A stretch of 64,000 nt of DNA, taken from an uncultured Prochlorococcus sp. Its GTDB lineage: Bacteria > Cyanobacteriota > Cyanobacteriia > PCC-6307 > Cyanobiaceae. Positions 1 through 8,565 of the stretch are shown one piece after another. Each line of letters begins with the position of its first letter. Positions within the stretch are counted from its first letter, which is position 1. The translations under genes were made by a program, and so were the position numbers. The stretch lies in contig CABZFV010000002.1 in NCBI GenBank assembly GCA_902525075.1, positions 1 through 64,000 of the forward strand, given 5' to 3'. Below the pieces are notes generated by a model. The model made no database searches and was not told where the DNA came from. It saw nothing but the letters and a program-made list of their open reading frames with translations.

Positions 1-788
1 AATCTTCACAAATCAAGAAAATATTTATTACACATATGCATGGTGATCATATTTATGGTTTACCTGGACTTTTGGCTACCTTAGGTTTATCAGGCAATAG
101 TGAGGGTATTGAAATTTACGGTCCTTCAGAGTTGAGAAGTTTTATAAATTCAGCACTTAAAAGTAGTTTTTGCAAATTGTCATTCCCATTACATTTTGTG
201 GAAGTTGAAAATTTTGCATCAAAAAATAAAAATTTATTTGAAAACAACAAAATAAAAGTAAATTGCGCCTGCCTTAAACATAAAATACCTGCTTATGGTT
301 ATAGGGTTAGTGAAAGAGATAAGCCAGGTATATTTGATATCAAAAAAGCAGAGTCTCTAAAAATAGCACCTGGACCAATTTATTCAGAACTGCAAGAAGG
401 TAAAAAAGTCGTATTAGCTGATGGGAGGGCATTTGATGGGAAAGAATTCTGCGGACCACCTAGAAAGGGAGAAAGTTTTGTTTATTGCACAGATACAGTC
501 TTTAGCGAATCAGCTGTTTCACTATCGAAAAATGCCGATTTACTCGTACATGAATCAACATTTTCTCAGGAGGATGAGAGTATGGCCTATGAAAAATTGC
601 ATTCCACAACAATCATGGCTGCCAAAACAGCATTATTATATAATACAAAAAAATTAATTATTACTCATTTAAGTCCAAGATACACTAATAAAAATTCAAT
701 TACACCAAGCGATTTGCTTAAAGAGGCGCAAAAAGTTTTCCCAAATACTCACCTTGCCAAAGATTTTCTAACTGCAGAAATAAAATAA
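1..788 (+). CDS. rnz: Ribonuclease Z, 5' end cut by the window edge
   Basis: tRNA 3'-processing endonuclease of the metallo-beta-lactamase fold that cleaves after the discriminator base of tRNA precursors. The frame is open from the first bases of the window and enters the zinc-binding motif ITHMHGDHIYGLPGLL at once, so the true start and about 55-60 residues lie upstream. An ATG at 36 is internal to that motif and cannot be the start. Further metal-site motifs are visible: YCTDTVF, LVHESTF, and the C-terminal ITHLSPRY. The family is about 310-320 residues long. Identification is firm; only the N-terminus is missing. Confidence 0.95.
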   Translation, partial: SSQIKKIFITHMHGDHIYGLPGLLATLGLSGNSEGIEIYGPSELRSFINSALKSSFCKLSFPLHFVEVENFASKNKNLFENNKIKVNCACLKHKIPAYGYRVSERDKPGIFDIKKAESLKIAPGPIYSELQEGKKVVLADGRAFDGKEFCGPPRKGESFVYCTDTVFSESAVSLSKNADLLVHESTFSQEDESMAYEKLHSTTIMAAKTALLYNTKKLIITHLSPRYTNKNSITPSDLLKEAQKVFPNTHLAKDFLTAEIK

Positions 789-862
789 ACTGCAACAGTT
801 CGTTAGCAGGAGCGTTGTAAATGACCAACCCATGAAATAATAGTCTTAGGTTTTTCTATTTG

Positions 863-1423
863 ATGTCGATCGAAATGGTCTCTATTTTTTCATCACTACA
901 TAAGTCTTGTAAAAGACTATTTATTTTTCTTCCATTAATTATTGGATTACTTATTAATCCAATATCTGCAAATGCACTCTATCCTAGTGATCCTTCATCA
1001 GTTGACGTTCTAAAAGATGATCTTCACGGTGCCGACCTTCATAATACTGAATATGTTAAGTATGATTTATCTAATCAAGATTTAGGAGAAGCTAATCTTC
1101 AAGGAGCATATATGAGTGTAACTACAGCAAAAAACTCTAGTTTTAAAGGCGCCAATATGACAGACCTCATTGCATATGCAACACGCTTTGATAATGCTGA
1201 CTTTACTGATGCAAATCTTACCAATGGTGAGCTAATGAAAAGTGTTTTTGATGGAGCAATTATTGATGGGGCAGACTTTACTGATGCAAATCTTGATCTT
1301 TCTCAGAGAAAATCATTATGTGAAAGAGCTAGTGGAACTAACTCACAAACTGGAGTTAATACAATTGATAGTCTTGAATGCACTGGCTTAAAAGGTTACA
1401 TGCCTCCAAAGCCAAAAGCATAA
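863..1423 (+). CDS. Exported pentapeptide-repeat protein
   Basis: About 186 residues. A hydrophobic signal segment (LFIFLPLIIGLLINPISANA) ends in an A-x-A-like cleavage site, so the protein is probably exported to the thylakoid lumen or periplasm. The body holds A(D/N)LxxA-type pentapeptide repeats (for example DLHGADLHNTEY, NADFTDANLTNGEL and GADFTDANLD), which fold as a right-handed beta-helix. The C-terminus has two Cys residues (LCERA, LECTGLKGYMPP) typical of cyanobacterial lumenal pentapeptide proteins. Starts are possible at TTG 860, ATG 863 or ATG 875. The molecular function is unknown. A terminator follows at 1461-1486. Confidence 0.8.
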   Translation: MSIEMVSIFSSLHKSCKRLFIFLPLIIGLLINPISANALYPSDPSSVDVLKDDLHGADLHNTEYVKYDLSNQDLGEANLQGAYMSVTTAKNSSFKGANMTDLIAYATRFDNADFTDANLTNGELMKSVFDGAIIDGADFTDANLDLSQRKSLCERASGTNSQTGVNTIDSLECTGLKGYMPPKPKA

Positions 1424-1432
1424 TATTTAAAG

Positions 1433-1801
1433 CTAATCAATTTCAGAAGGGAAGATATTACCAGGCTCTTTTGAGCCTGGTTTTTTGCTATACCACCATT
1501 CTTGTATATCAGAAGAAAATTTCTTTGAAAAAAGAGTTATAACTGTCACAACAGGTTTTGATCCAGGCTCCATAATCTGTACTGAGTAAGATGGGCATTT
1601 TCTTGAAGCCATATCAGCAACGAACCTAGACCCTATTCTTCTCCAACTAGGCTCCTTACTTCTCCAAGCAAGCCTTGAGCAGGGCCAAGGTAACTCTTCC
1701 CTATCATAAAGTCTGCAACATGGTCCAATTACCTTATAACTGTACTGACCTCCATAACTTGATTGAACACTGCCAGTCTTGAAAAATTCAAATTTATCCA
1801 T
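1433..1801 (-). CDS. Conserved cyanobacterial hypothetical protein
   Basis: 122 residues, no membrane segment. Rich in aromatic and basic residues with the run PWPCSRLAWRSKEPSWRRIG near the middle. It has four Cys (PCCRLYD, PWPCSRL, RKCPSY). I recognise it only as a type of short protein conserved in marine picocyanobacteria and can assign no function. Its C-terminal codons overlap the convergent terminator at 1461-1486, so its end is constrained by an RNA signal on the other strand. Confidence 0.65.
   Translation of the reverse strand: MDKFEFFKTGSVQSSYGGQYSYKVIGPCCRLYDREELPWPCSRLAWRSKEPSWRRIGSRFVADMASRKCPSYSVQIMEPGSKPVVTVITLFSKKFSSDIQEWWYSKKPGSKEPGNIFPSEID
1461..1486 (+). terminator. Rho-independent terminator inside the end of the convergent gene
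   Basis: A perfect 8-bp stem (CCAGGCTC / GAGCCTGG) with a TTTT loop is followed by six T. It reads on the + strand and ends the pentapeptide gene. It lies within the last codons of the minus-strand gene at 1433-1801. The minus strand has no T-run after the hairpin. Confidence 0.85.
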
Positions 1802-1879
1802 TTACAGAAAAATACCACCTTCATAGAGGGTGGCAGAGAAATAATCAATAATCAACTTAGAAAAGTAAAATTTTTATAA

Positions 1880-2179
1880 TTAGTACAATTCTTCCTCTGC
1901 ATGAGTTGTAATTGTTACGTCAGATGTTGGATAAGCAACACAAGTAAGTACAAAACCGGCTTCTAGTTGATCGTCATCCAAGAAACTTTGATCTGATTGA
2001 TCAACACTACCTGAAGTAACTTTTCCAGCACATGTTGAGCATGCTCCTGCTCTACAGGAATAAGGAAGGTCGATACCTTGTTCTTCAGCCGCATCGAGGA
2101 TGTATTGGTCATCAGGAACTTCAATAGTTGAATTGAGGCCTTCACCTTCGCTGATGAGAGTAACTTTGTAAGAAGCCAT
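1880..2179 (-). CDS. petF: Plant-type [2Fe-2S] ferredoxin
   Basis: 99 residues, the standard length of the soluble photosynthetic ferredoxin that passes electrons from photosystem I to FNR, nitrite reductase and other reductases. The cluster ligands are visible as [13 protein letters not shown] (C-x4-C-x2-C) and the distal LTCVAYP. The acidic C-terminus EEELY and the segment [14 protein letters not shown] are characteristic. ATG start; the gene stands alone between convergent and divergent spacers. Confidence 0.97.
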   Translation of the reverse strand: MASYKVTLISEGEGLNSTIEVPDDQYILDAAEEQGIDLPYSCRAGACSTCAGKVTSGSVDQSDQSFLDDDQLEAGFVLTCVAYPTSDVTITTHAEEELY

Positions 2180-2307
2180 TTAAATAAAAAATTGTTGGCA
2201 ATTAATACCTATCACATACATTTTTAACATCGATTAGGTCGATATGTGAGATTTTGAAGTAAAAAATGACACAATAAAATGTATGAAAGAGTATCCATAA
2301 GAAAAAC

Positions 2308-3225
2308 TTATACTTGGGCGGGACCGCTGGTTTTTTGCGCAGAAATGCATGCCCAATCTTTTCTAGTTGATACATCCAATAATTTCAAGTCATTTTGAAT
2401 TAATATTTTTATAATTTCATCCTTTTGTGAATTAAGAATTCCACTGAAAATGACTTCCCCATTGTTTCTCAAGCACTTATAAATATTTGGAATCATTCCT
2501 TTTATTACTTCGGCAAGAATATTACATAAAACAAGATCAAATTGTTTGAGTTGATTTTTTAAAATTACCTCATTAAAAGATCCCAAATATGTACTTAAAT
2601 TGTTTAAATCACCGAAATTTAGTTGGAAATTAGATTTTGTTGAATTTATAGCTAAATAATCATTATCCACTGCATAAACCTCTTTTGCACCAAGCAATCT
2701 TGCGGCGACACTCAAAATCCCGCTACCACTACCAATATCTAATATCTTTTTATCAGAAAAAGAAATATTCTCCATTTTTTCCAAGCAAAGATAAGTCGAA
2801 GGGTGACTTCCTGTACCAAAGGCTGCTCCAGGATCAATTTTTATGATTTTTTTATCTTTAAACTTTTCATTTGGATTCATCCAACAAGGCAATATTAAAA
2901 GATGATTCCCTACTAATTCAGGTGCCCAATATTTCTTCCAGCTTGTCAACCAATCTTCCTCTTTAATAATACTCCAATCAAAAAATTCATTCTCAGGGGC
3001 ATTAATATTTAATAGTTTGCTAATTATTTTTTCAAAATCACACCTAGAACTATCCCCCCAATCATCGACTGGAAGCCATATATTCACCTCTTTGTTATTT
3101 TCATTTTTAATTAAATATTCAAATGAAAAACTAAATATTCCCAGCTCGTTTAATTTCCAAATAATAATTTCTTCTGAATCACTTTCTATAAGAAAAGTTA
3201 GTTTATACCAATCCTTAGTTTCCAT
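2308..3225 (-). CDS. prmA: Ribosomal protein L11 methyltransferase
   Basis: 305 residues. SAM-dependent enzyme that trimethylates lysines of ribosomal protein L11. Family motifs are [20 protein letters not shown] (binding loop), the Rossmann motif [16 protein letters not shown], and [10 protein letters not shown] in place of the NPPY-type motif. The N-terminal substrate-recognition domain covers roughly residues 1-65. It lies 18 bp downstream of serA on the same strand and is probably co-transcribed with it. Confidence 0.95.
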   Translation of the reverse strand: METKDWYKLTFLIESDSEEIIIWKLNELGIFSFSFEYLIKNENNKEVNIWLPVDDWGDSSRCDFEKIISKLLNINAPENEFFDWSIIKEEDWLTSWKKYWAPELVGNHLLILPCWMNPNEKFKDKKIIKIDPGAAFGTGSHPSTYLCLEKMENISFSDKKILDIGSGSGILSVAARLLGAKEVYAVDNDYLAINSTKSNFQLNFGDLNNLSTYLGSFNEVILKNQLKQFDLVLCNILAEVIKGMIPNIYKCLRNNGEVIFSGILNSQKDEIIKILIQNDLKLLDVSTRKDWACISAQKTSGPAQV

Positions 3226-3243
3226 TGATTAGGACAAGACTCG

Positions 3244-4830
3244 TTATAAAGTAACTGGATTAGCATTGGTAATTCCCTCTACCTCAAGAATGGTATCAAG
3301 CAACTTATTAGGTATTGGATCATCAATACTTAGAACCATAACAGCTTCCCCTCTAACAATTTTGCGTCCAACTTGCATTGAGGCAATATTTACATTATTG
3401 CTACCTAATAAAGACCCCAGTTTACCAATAATACCTGGCATATCTCTGTGCCTAGTAACTAACATATATCTACTTGGCGATACGTTAACTGGGTATTGAT
3501 CAATACTAATAATTCTTAATTCCCCATCAGCAAAAATGCTTCCCGCTACGCTGTGGTCGCCATTATCTCCATAAGTAGTCAACTGAAGCGACCCACTAGC
3601 AAATTCAGGTCTTGCCTCATCTTTATTCTCGACTACTGAAATACCTCTTGAATCTGCTTCTAGCGAAGCATTCACATAATTAATCCTATCTCCCAAAGCT
3701 TTACTTAGAAGACCTTTTAGACTGGCTATTATTAATGGCTGAGAAGGATGTTGAACAAATTCCCCTTGAAGCTTTACTTCTAGTTTCTGTATCTGTCCAC
3801 CTGAAAGCTGACTTATAAGTAGACCCATTGTTTCTGCCAACTGCAAATGAGGTTTTAGGCTATCCATAATATCAGGGCTCAAACCTGGAATATTTACTGC
3901 AGTTCTAGCAGATAAACCAAGCAAGACATCTCTTATTTGTTCTGCAACATCAACAGCTACATTTTCTTGTGCTTCCCGAGTAGATGCTCCTAAGTGTGGG
4001 GTAAGGATAAGATTCTTTTCAACCCTCAAAAGTGGTGAATCAGATTCCAGTGGTTCTTTAGAAAAGACATCTATTGCAGCACCTCCAATCATTGATTTAT
4101 TTAAAGCTTCTGATAGTGCTTCTTCGTCAATCAAGCCTCCTCGAGCACAATTAATTAATTTAGCGCTATTTTTCATGCTTTTAAGCACATCCATATTTAC
4201 TAAATTCTCTGTTTCTGGTGTGCGAGGCAAATGCAAAGTTACATAATCAGATTGTCGAAATAAATCCTCTAGTTCAGATAATTTAACTTGTATTTGTTGA
4301 GCTCTTTCAGTTGAAACGAAGGGATCATATCCGCAAACTTCCATTCCCAATGCATTAGCAACTTTAGCTACATGAGCACCAATTTTTCCTAAACCTACTA
4401 CACCTAATTTTTTCTTATAAAGCTCATTACCAACAAATTTCTTTCTTTCCCATTTACCTAATAAAGTACTACTATTAGCAATTGGAATATGTCTAGATAA
4501 AGCCAACATCATAGCTATAGTATGTTCAGCAGCAGCTATTGTGTTACCCCCAGGAGAATTAACAACAAGAACTCCTTTTTGCGTAGCAGCCTTAACATCT
4601 ACATTATCAACTCCAACTCCCGCTCTTCCAATAATTCTCAGTTTACTTGAAGAGTTAATGATTTCTTCAGTCACTTGAGTACCAGAGCGAATCATTAAAG
4701 CATCATAATCTTTAATAATTGAAGCTAGCTCAGAGTCTGAGATCCCTATCATCTGATCAACCTGAGCAACTTGTGAAAGAATATTTATTCCTGTTTGATC
4801 AATTGGATCTGTAATGAGAACTTTTGTCAT
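3244..4830 (-). CDS. serA: D-3-phosphoglycerate dehydrogenase
   Basis: 528 residues, the long form with an intervening domain and a C-terminal ACT domain. It catalyses the first step of phosphorylated serine biosynthesis, 3-phosphoglycerate to 3-phosphohydroxypyruvate with NAD+. Visible features are the NAD-binding GVVGLGKIGAHVA, the substrate Arg in NCARGGLIDEEAL, the catalytic His in LTPHLGAST, and a terminal ACT domain (MLVTRHRDMPGIIGKLGSLL) likely to sense serine. Followed closely by prmA. Confidence 0.97.
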   Translation of the reverse strand: MTKVLITDPIDQTGINILSQVAQVDQMIGISDSELASIIKDYDALMIRSGTQVTEEIINSSSKLRIIGRAGVGVDNVDVKAATQKGVLVVNSPGGNTIAAAEHTIAMMLALSRHIPIANSSTLLGKWERKKFVGNELYKKKLGVVGLGKIGAHVAKVANALGMEVCGYDPFVSTERAQQIQVKLSELEDLFRQSDYVTLHLPRTPETENLVNMDVLKSMKNSAKLINCARGGLIDEEALSEALNKSMIGGAAIDVFSKEPLESDSPLLRVEKNLILTPHLGASTREAQENVAVDVAEQIRDVLLGLSARTAVNIPGLSPDIMDSLKPHLQLAETMGLLISQLSGGQIQKLEVKLQGEFVQHPSQPLIIASLKGLLSKALGDRINYVNASLEADSRGISVVENKDEARPEFASGSLQLTTYGDNGDHSVAGSIFADGELRIISIDQYPVNVSPSRYMLVTRHRDMPGIIGKLGSLLGSNNVNIASMQVGRKIVRGEAVMVLSIDDPIPNKLLDTILEVEGITNANPVTL

Positions 4831-4929
4831 TTAAGATTGGTTCTTTAATCTTTTACTTTAACTTAATCTATAGTGTATGTATCTTATTTTATTAATTTGA
4901 ATAAAACACAAACATTTGAGGATTGAAAT

Positions 4930-5496
4930 TTGACTAAAAGTATTGTGATATTTGAAGACATTGATAAATGTATCCAGCTATTTAATGTTTTCGAAGAAAA
5001 ATCAGTAATGCTCTCTGAAGCTATTTTGATCCCACCAATAAGCGAGAAAATATCATCAGACGAAACAGAATTGTTAAATTCGAAAGCAAATATCTTATTC
5101 AAATCTCAAAATTTTGAAGATATAAGAATCTTAAATCCTAAACTTGATAGAAAGATCAGACAAAAAGACATGAGTAGATGGCTGATGCCTTTTGGGTTTA
5201 TAGCTGGAATAGCTTTTTCTAATATGACAAATTTATCTACCTTCAGCTTTCTTGGTTTAAATAACATCGGAGAATCATTAATTGGAGGTCTTTTAGGAAT
5301 GGGTTCAGGATATTTAGGGAGCATTGTTTCTTCTGCAAGTATCAACATTAATAGAAATAAAGAGTTAAGATCAATCATTAATTTTAATAAAGAGGGTAAA
5401 TGGCTTGTTCTAATTGAGAATCAAATTGGAACCGAATTACCATGGGCTTTGATAAAACAATCAGAAGCAAAAGATATAATTTTTTTAGAAGGCTAA
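4930..5496 (+). CDS. Conserved hypothetical with Gly-rich hydrophobic core
   Basis: 188 residues from a TTG start; no ATG is available before residue 74, so TTG is the best choice. The middle (about 80-140) is hydrophobic and Gly-rich (FGFIAGIAFSNMTNL, LIGGLLGMGSGYLG) and looks membrane-associated. The flanks are soluble. Directly followed without a gap by the PSII S4 protein, suggesting translational coupling. No function assigned. Confidence 0.7.
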   Translation: MTKSIVIFEDIDKCIQLFNVFEEKSVMLSEAILIPPISEKISSDETELLNSKANILFKSQNFEDIRILNPKLDRKIRQKDMSRWLMPFGFIAGIAFSNMTNLSTFSFLGLNNIGESLIGGLLGMGSGYLGSIVSSASININRNKELRSIINFNKEGKWLVLIENQIGTELPWALIKQSEAKDIIFLEG

Positions 5497-6288
5497 ATGA
5501 TTGACTTAAAAGAAATCTTAATAAATTCAAACTATAAAAAAGAAACTGAGGAATTAATAAATATTGCTAACTTAGCTTACAAACACTGGGAAACTTATTG
5601 GACTGGGTTTAATTCAACTTATGTTTGCGAAGAGATTTTAAAAGATTTTGAAAATTTAAATGATTTCAAATTTTTTATTTATGGAGGATTCTCTTCTTCA
5701 CAAAGATCTAGGATAGCTTGCTTTAGAGGAGATAACATTCCAGAAGAGGATGCTCTAAAAAGTAATTTTCCAGCGCAAGGAATAAAAATTAATGGAAATT
5801 TTTTATTTGATAATGCTACACAAGACGACTTTAGATCACTCTTAATTGAAAATGGGGTTAATCAAATAAAAGTTGGAGACATATGGACTATTGGCGATAG
5901 GGGAGCACAAGGGATAATTGATAATTCAGATATTAAGCATCTAGATGAAAAGATTATTTATTTGAGAGACGTAAAAGTAAAAGTTAATGTAGTAGGTATA
6001 GATGAATTACAAATACCTTCTGGAAGATCAAAAAAACTTGTCAATACAGTAGAGGCTTCAACAAGATTAGATGCTATAGCTTCAGCTGGCTTTAGGGTAT
6101 CACGAACCAAAATCATTGAAAGGATAGAAAATGGAATGCTCAGATTAAATGGAAGCAAAGTTAATAAGCCAACTATTAATCTTAAAATTGGAGACAAACT
6201 AGAACTTGAAAATAAAGGATTTATCGAAATTCTAAATTTAGAAATGACCAAAAGAGAACGATGGAAAGTTAAATTACTTAGAAAATGA
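5497..6288 (+). CDS. Photosystem II S4 domain protein (YlmH-like)
   Basis: 263 residues. The C-terminal third is an S4 RNA-binding domain (STRLDAIASAGFRVSRTKI, then GSKVNKPTINLKIGDKLEL). The N-terminal part matches the cyanobacterial and plastid family named photosystem II S4 domain protein, related to YlmH, with the typical GDIWTIGDRGAQGI segment. The family is conserved in oxygenic phototrophs; the precise role is unclear, probably RNA or ribosome binding. It starts one base after the previous stop. Confidence 0.85.
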   Translation: MIDLKEILINSNYKKETEELINIANLAYKHWETYWTGFNSTYVCEEILKDFENLNDFKFFIYGGFSSSQRSRIACFRGDNIPEEDALKSNFPAQGIKINGNFLFDNATQDDFRSLLIENGVNQIKVGDIWTIGDRGAQGIIDNSDIKHLDEKIIYLRDVKVKVNVVGIDELQIPSGRSKKLVNTVEASTRLDAIASAGFRVSRTKIIERIENGMLRLNGSKVNKPTINLKIGDKLELENKGFIEILNLEMTKRERWKVKLLRK

Positions 6289-6337
6289 AACGCAACCTGC
6301 TATTTTCTTATAAGGGGGATTAAAAATTCTTCAATTT

Positions 6338-6409
6338 GGGCGATTAGCTCAGTGGTAGAGCACTACCTCGACACGGTAGTGGCCACTGGTTCGAATCCAG
6401 TATCGCCCA
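6338..6409 (+). tRNA. tRNA-Val(GAC)
   Basis: A 72-nt cloverleaf. The acceptor arm GGGCGAT pairs with ATCGCCC. The anticodon stem CTACC/GGTAG holds the loop TCGACAC, giving anticodon GAC (valine). The T arm has GGTTCGAATCC. No CCA is encoded; the base after the acceptor stem is A. D-loop AGCTCAGTGGTAGAGC is canonical. Confidence 0.97.
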
Positions 6410-6476
6410 TAAAAACTTTTGAAGACCTAGGTTATATCCACAGAAAATAATTTCATTTTTTAGATTATTTAAAAAG

Positions 6477-7097
6477 ATGAAACTTAATCAAATAATTAAC
6501 TTACATAAGGGACTCACTGCATTTGTAGTGATAGGTCTTATGATTTTTTTTGATAATTTTACGATCGCTCCCTACGTTTATTTAGCTCTGCATGGTACTT
6601 ATGGATTACTTTGGCTTCTAAAAGAAAAGATATTCCCAGATCCTTATTTTAAAGAAAAAATCAATTTTTTAACTTCAGTTACTGGTTTTATTTTCCTTGG
6701 AAGTTACTGGGTAGCTCCCTACATCCTTATCTCATCTCAGAAATCTGTTCCAAATATCGTAATAGCTGCATCAGTTTCTATAAATATATTTGGTGTGTTT
6801 CTACACTTTGCTAGTGATGCCCAAAAATATTTTTCTCTTAAATTAAAAAAAGATCTAATTAGAGAGGGATTTTTCAAAAATATAAGGAATACAAATTATC
6901 TAGGAGAAATACTAATTTATCTATCATTCGCCATACTTTCAATGAGTTTCATACCATTAGTAATTCTTGCATTATTTTTCTCTATAGTTTTTCTACCAAG
7001 AATGATAAAAAAAGATAAATCACTCTCAAAATATGATTCATTCGACGAATACAAAAAGAAAAGTGGTCTTATATTGCCTAAATTAAATGCCAGATAA
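6477..7097 (+). CDS. Integral membrane protein, ICMT/steroid-reductase-like (DUF1295-like)
   Basis: 206 residues with about five membrane segments. The motif RNTNYLGEILIYLSF followed by LPRMIKKDKSLSKY resembles the R-x-P-x-Y-x-GE signature of isoprenylcysteine methyltransferase and steroid 5-alpha-reductase folds, which use SAM or NADPH on lipid-like substrates. The substrate is unknown. Its last codons overlap the start of the next gene by 11 bp. Confidence 0.65.
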   Translation: MKLNQIINLHKGLTAFVVIGLMIFFDNFTIAPYVYLALHGTYGLLWLLKEKIFPDPYFKEKINFLTSVTGFIFLGSYWVAPYILISSQKSVPNIVIAASVSINIFGVFLHFASDAQKYFSLKLKKDLIREGFFKNIRNTNYLGEILIYLSFAILSMSFIPLVILALFFSIVFLPRMIKKDKSLSKYDSFDEYKKKSGLILPKLNAR

Positions 7098-7638
7098 CAA
7101 CTTACCCAGTTGGAGGCAAGATTTAAAATCTTCTAGAAAAAAAGAGGGCAAATCACCATCTAATAGATGGATACAGCTTGCAACAGTCAGCGAAAAAAAT
7201 GAGCCAAGACTAAGAACAGTTGTTTTCAGAGGATGGCATAAAAATAGTTCAATGATTATTTTTACAGATAGAAGAAGTGAAAAAATTGGGCATTTAAAAT
7301 CCAACCCTAATGCAGAAATATTATGGTTCTTTTTGAAAACCAAATCACAATATAGATTCAAAGGAAAAATATATGAATTAAGTGATAACAAAAATTATTG
7401 GGATTTATTATCAGAAAAATCAAAATCTTCCTGGTTTTGGGGATCTCCTGGAGAGAAAATAAAATCAAAAGTCAAATCTCCTTATGAAATATTATCCAAT
7501 CTTCCCAAGTCAGAAAATTTCGTAGTTCTAAATTTTGAAATCGATTCAGTTGATCTTCTTAAATTAGAACAGCCTGTTCATAAAAGATATCTTTGGGAAA
7601 AGAGTAAGGAATGGGAAAAAGTTGAAATAAATCCTTAA
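7087..7638 (+). CDS. PNPOx-like flavoprotein (Alr4036 type)
   Basis: 183 residues. The N-terminal segment (IQLATVSEKNEPRLRTVVFRGW) and the IIFTDRRSEKIGHLKSNP run match the FMN-binding split-barrel family of pyridoxamine 5'-phosphate oxidases, in the cyanobacterial Alr4036 subtype rather than classical PdxH. A C-terminal WEKSKEWEKVEINP resembles the R-L-x-P-type end. Overlaps the upstream membrane protein gene by 11 bp, indicating coupled translation. Substrate unproven. Confidence 0.8.
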   Translation: MPDNNLPSWRQDLKSSRKKEGKSPSNRWIQLATVSEKNEPRLRTVVFRGWHKNSSMIIFTDRRSEKIGHLKSNPNAEILWFFLKTKSQYRFKGKIYELSDNKNYWDLLSEKSKSSWFWGSPGEKIKSKVKSPYEILSNLPKSENFVVLNFEIDSVDLLKLEQPVHKRYLWEKSKEWEKVEINP

Positions 7639-7712
7639 ATATTTCTAAATTGTATATTTAGGTTGAAAAACATATAGTGATCAGTCAGTTTTAAAAAAGA
7701 AGTATTATTCAT

Positions 7713-7886
7713 ATGAATTTTTCAGAAATTCCAGAAAACCCTTTTATTTTTTTATCTTGGGTTACTGCTATAGGGCTATTTATAAGTCTTTCTGAAGCAA
7801 CAATTAAGATAAAACTTGAGAAGAGAAACAGTTATAGAAAAAGGTTAGAACTAATCAATAACCTTTATCCTAAAAAGTTAGCTTGA
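7713..7886 (+). CDS. Small single-span membrane protein
   Basis: 57 residues from an ATG. One hydrophobic stretch (FIFLSWVTAIGLFISLSEA) is followed by a basic tail (EKRNSYRKRLELINNLYPKK). The 3' end overlaps the end of the convergent DoxX gene by 9 bp. No homologue recognised; it has the layout of the many short membrane proteins in this window. Confidence 0.5.
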   Translation: MNFSEIPENPFIFLSWVTAIGLFISLSEATIKIKLEKRNSYRKRLELINNLYPKKLA

Positions 7887-8429
7887 AGTATCTGAGAGAA
7901 TGTTCGCCTGCAGAAATTGAAATAAGCCACCTTTGCTTGCTTCTTCTTTAACTTCGACTACCTTAGAATTTTTTGATTTTGTTGAAGGAATAATTTCGTC
8001 ATCATCTTCTGATTTCAAAATTCTGATAATCACTTCATCTAAGGAGAAATTACCAGGACCTGTTAATGCAATTGAAGTTGCTGAAGCGAAATATAGAAGT
8101 AAAAGCTCTAGTAAGAAAATATTAAAACCTGAAGTAACAAGTGCATGGTATATGGCGACAGAAATTGTTCCCACTATTGCCAAAGCCCCGAATCTTGTAG
8201 CTAAGCCAATAATTAGTAGCCAACTACCGCCTATTTCAGAGAATGCAGCTATGTATGATAAAAATATTGGGAATGGAAGATGTAAAGGTCTGACGAAAGC
8301 ATCAGCGAAATTTTCTATATTTGCTAATTTTTCATAACCGTGATGAATGAGAACAGTTCCAGTTATAACTCTCAGAATTAATAAAGCAGTATCTTTGCTA
8401 AACGACTTGGTAAGAATTGTTGAAAGCAC
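7878..8429 (-). CDS. DoxX family membrane protein
   Basis: 183 residues. Four membrane helices with the DoxX signature ALLILRVITGTVLIHHGYEK, FAAFSEIGGSWLLIIGLATR and the terminal LLLLYFASATSIALTGPG. The C-terminal 45 residues are a charged, Ser/Lys-rich tail beyond the family core. DoxX proteins are quinone-linked or redox-associated in other bacteria; the role here is unknown. A second, shorter DoxX protein is encoded at 33825-34205. Confidence 0.85.
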   Translation of the reverse strand: MLSTILTKSFSKDTALLILRVITGTVLIHHGYEKLANIENFADAFVRPLHLPFPIFLSYIAAFSEIGGSWLLIIGLATRFGALAIVGTISVAIYHALVTSGFNIFLLELLLLYFASATSIALTGPGNFSLDEVIIRILKSEDDDEIIPSTKSKNSKVVEVKEEASKGGLFQFLQANILSDTSS

Positions 8430-8565
8430 TATTAAAAAATTATCCTTAAGTAAAAATAACTAGTCACAGTATCCATCGTGGATTAAACCGCAAAAGTCGC
8501 ATCTAATTAAGTATTTATACTTAGTGCTTCAATGAATTCTTTTTCTGATTAGGAATTCAACTAAG

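Noticed and set aside
8480..8530. Minus-strand frame with CDFCGLIHDGYCD-like residues
   Set aside because: Cys-rich and tempting, but too short and without any usable start codon.
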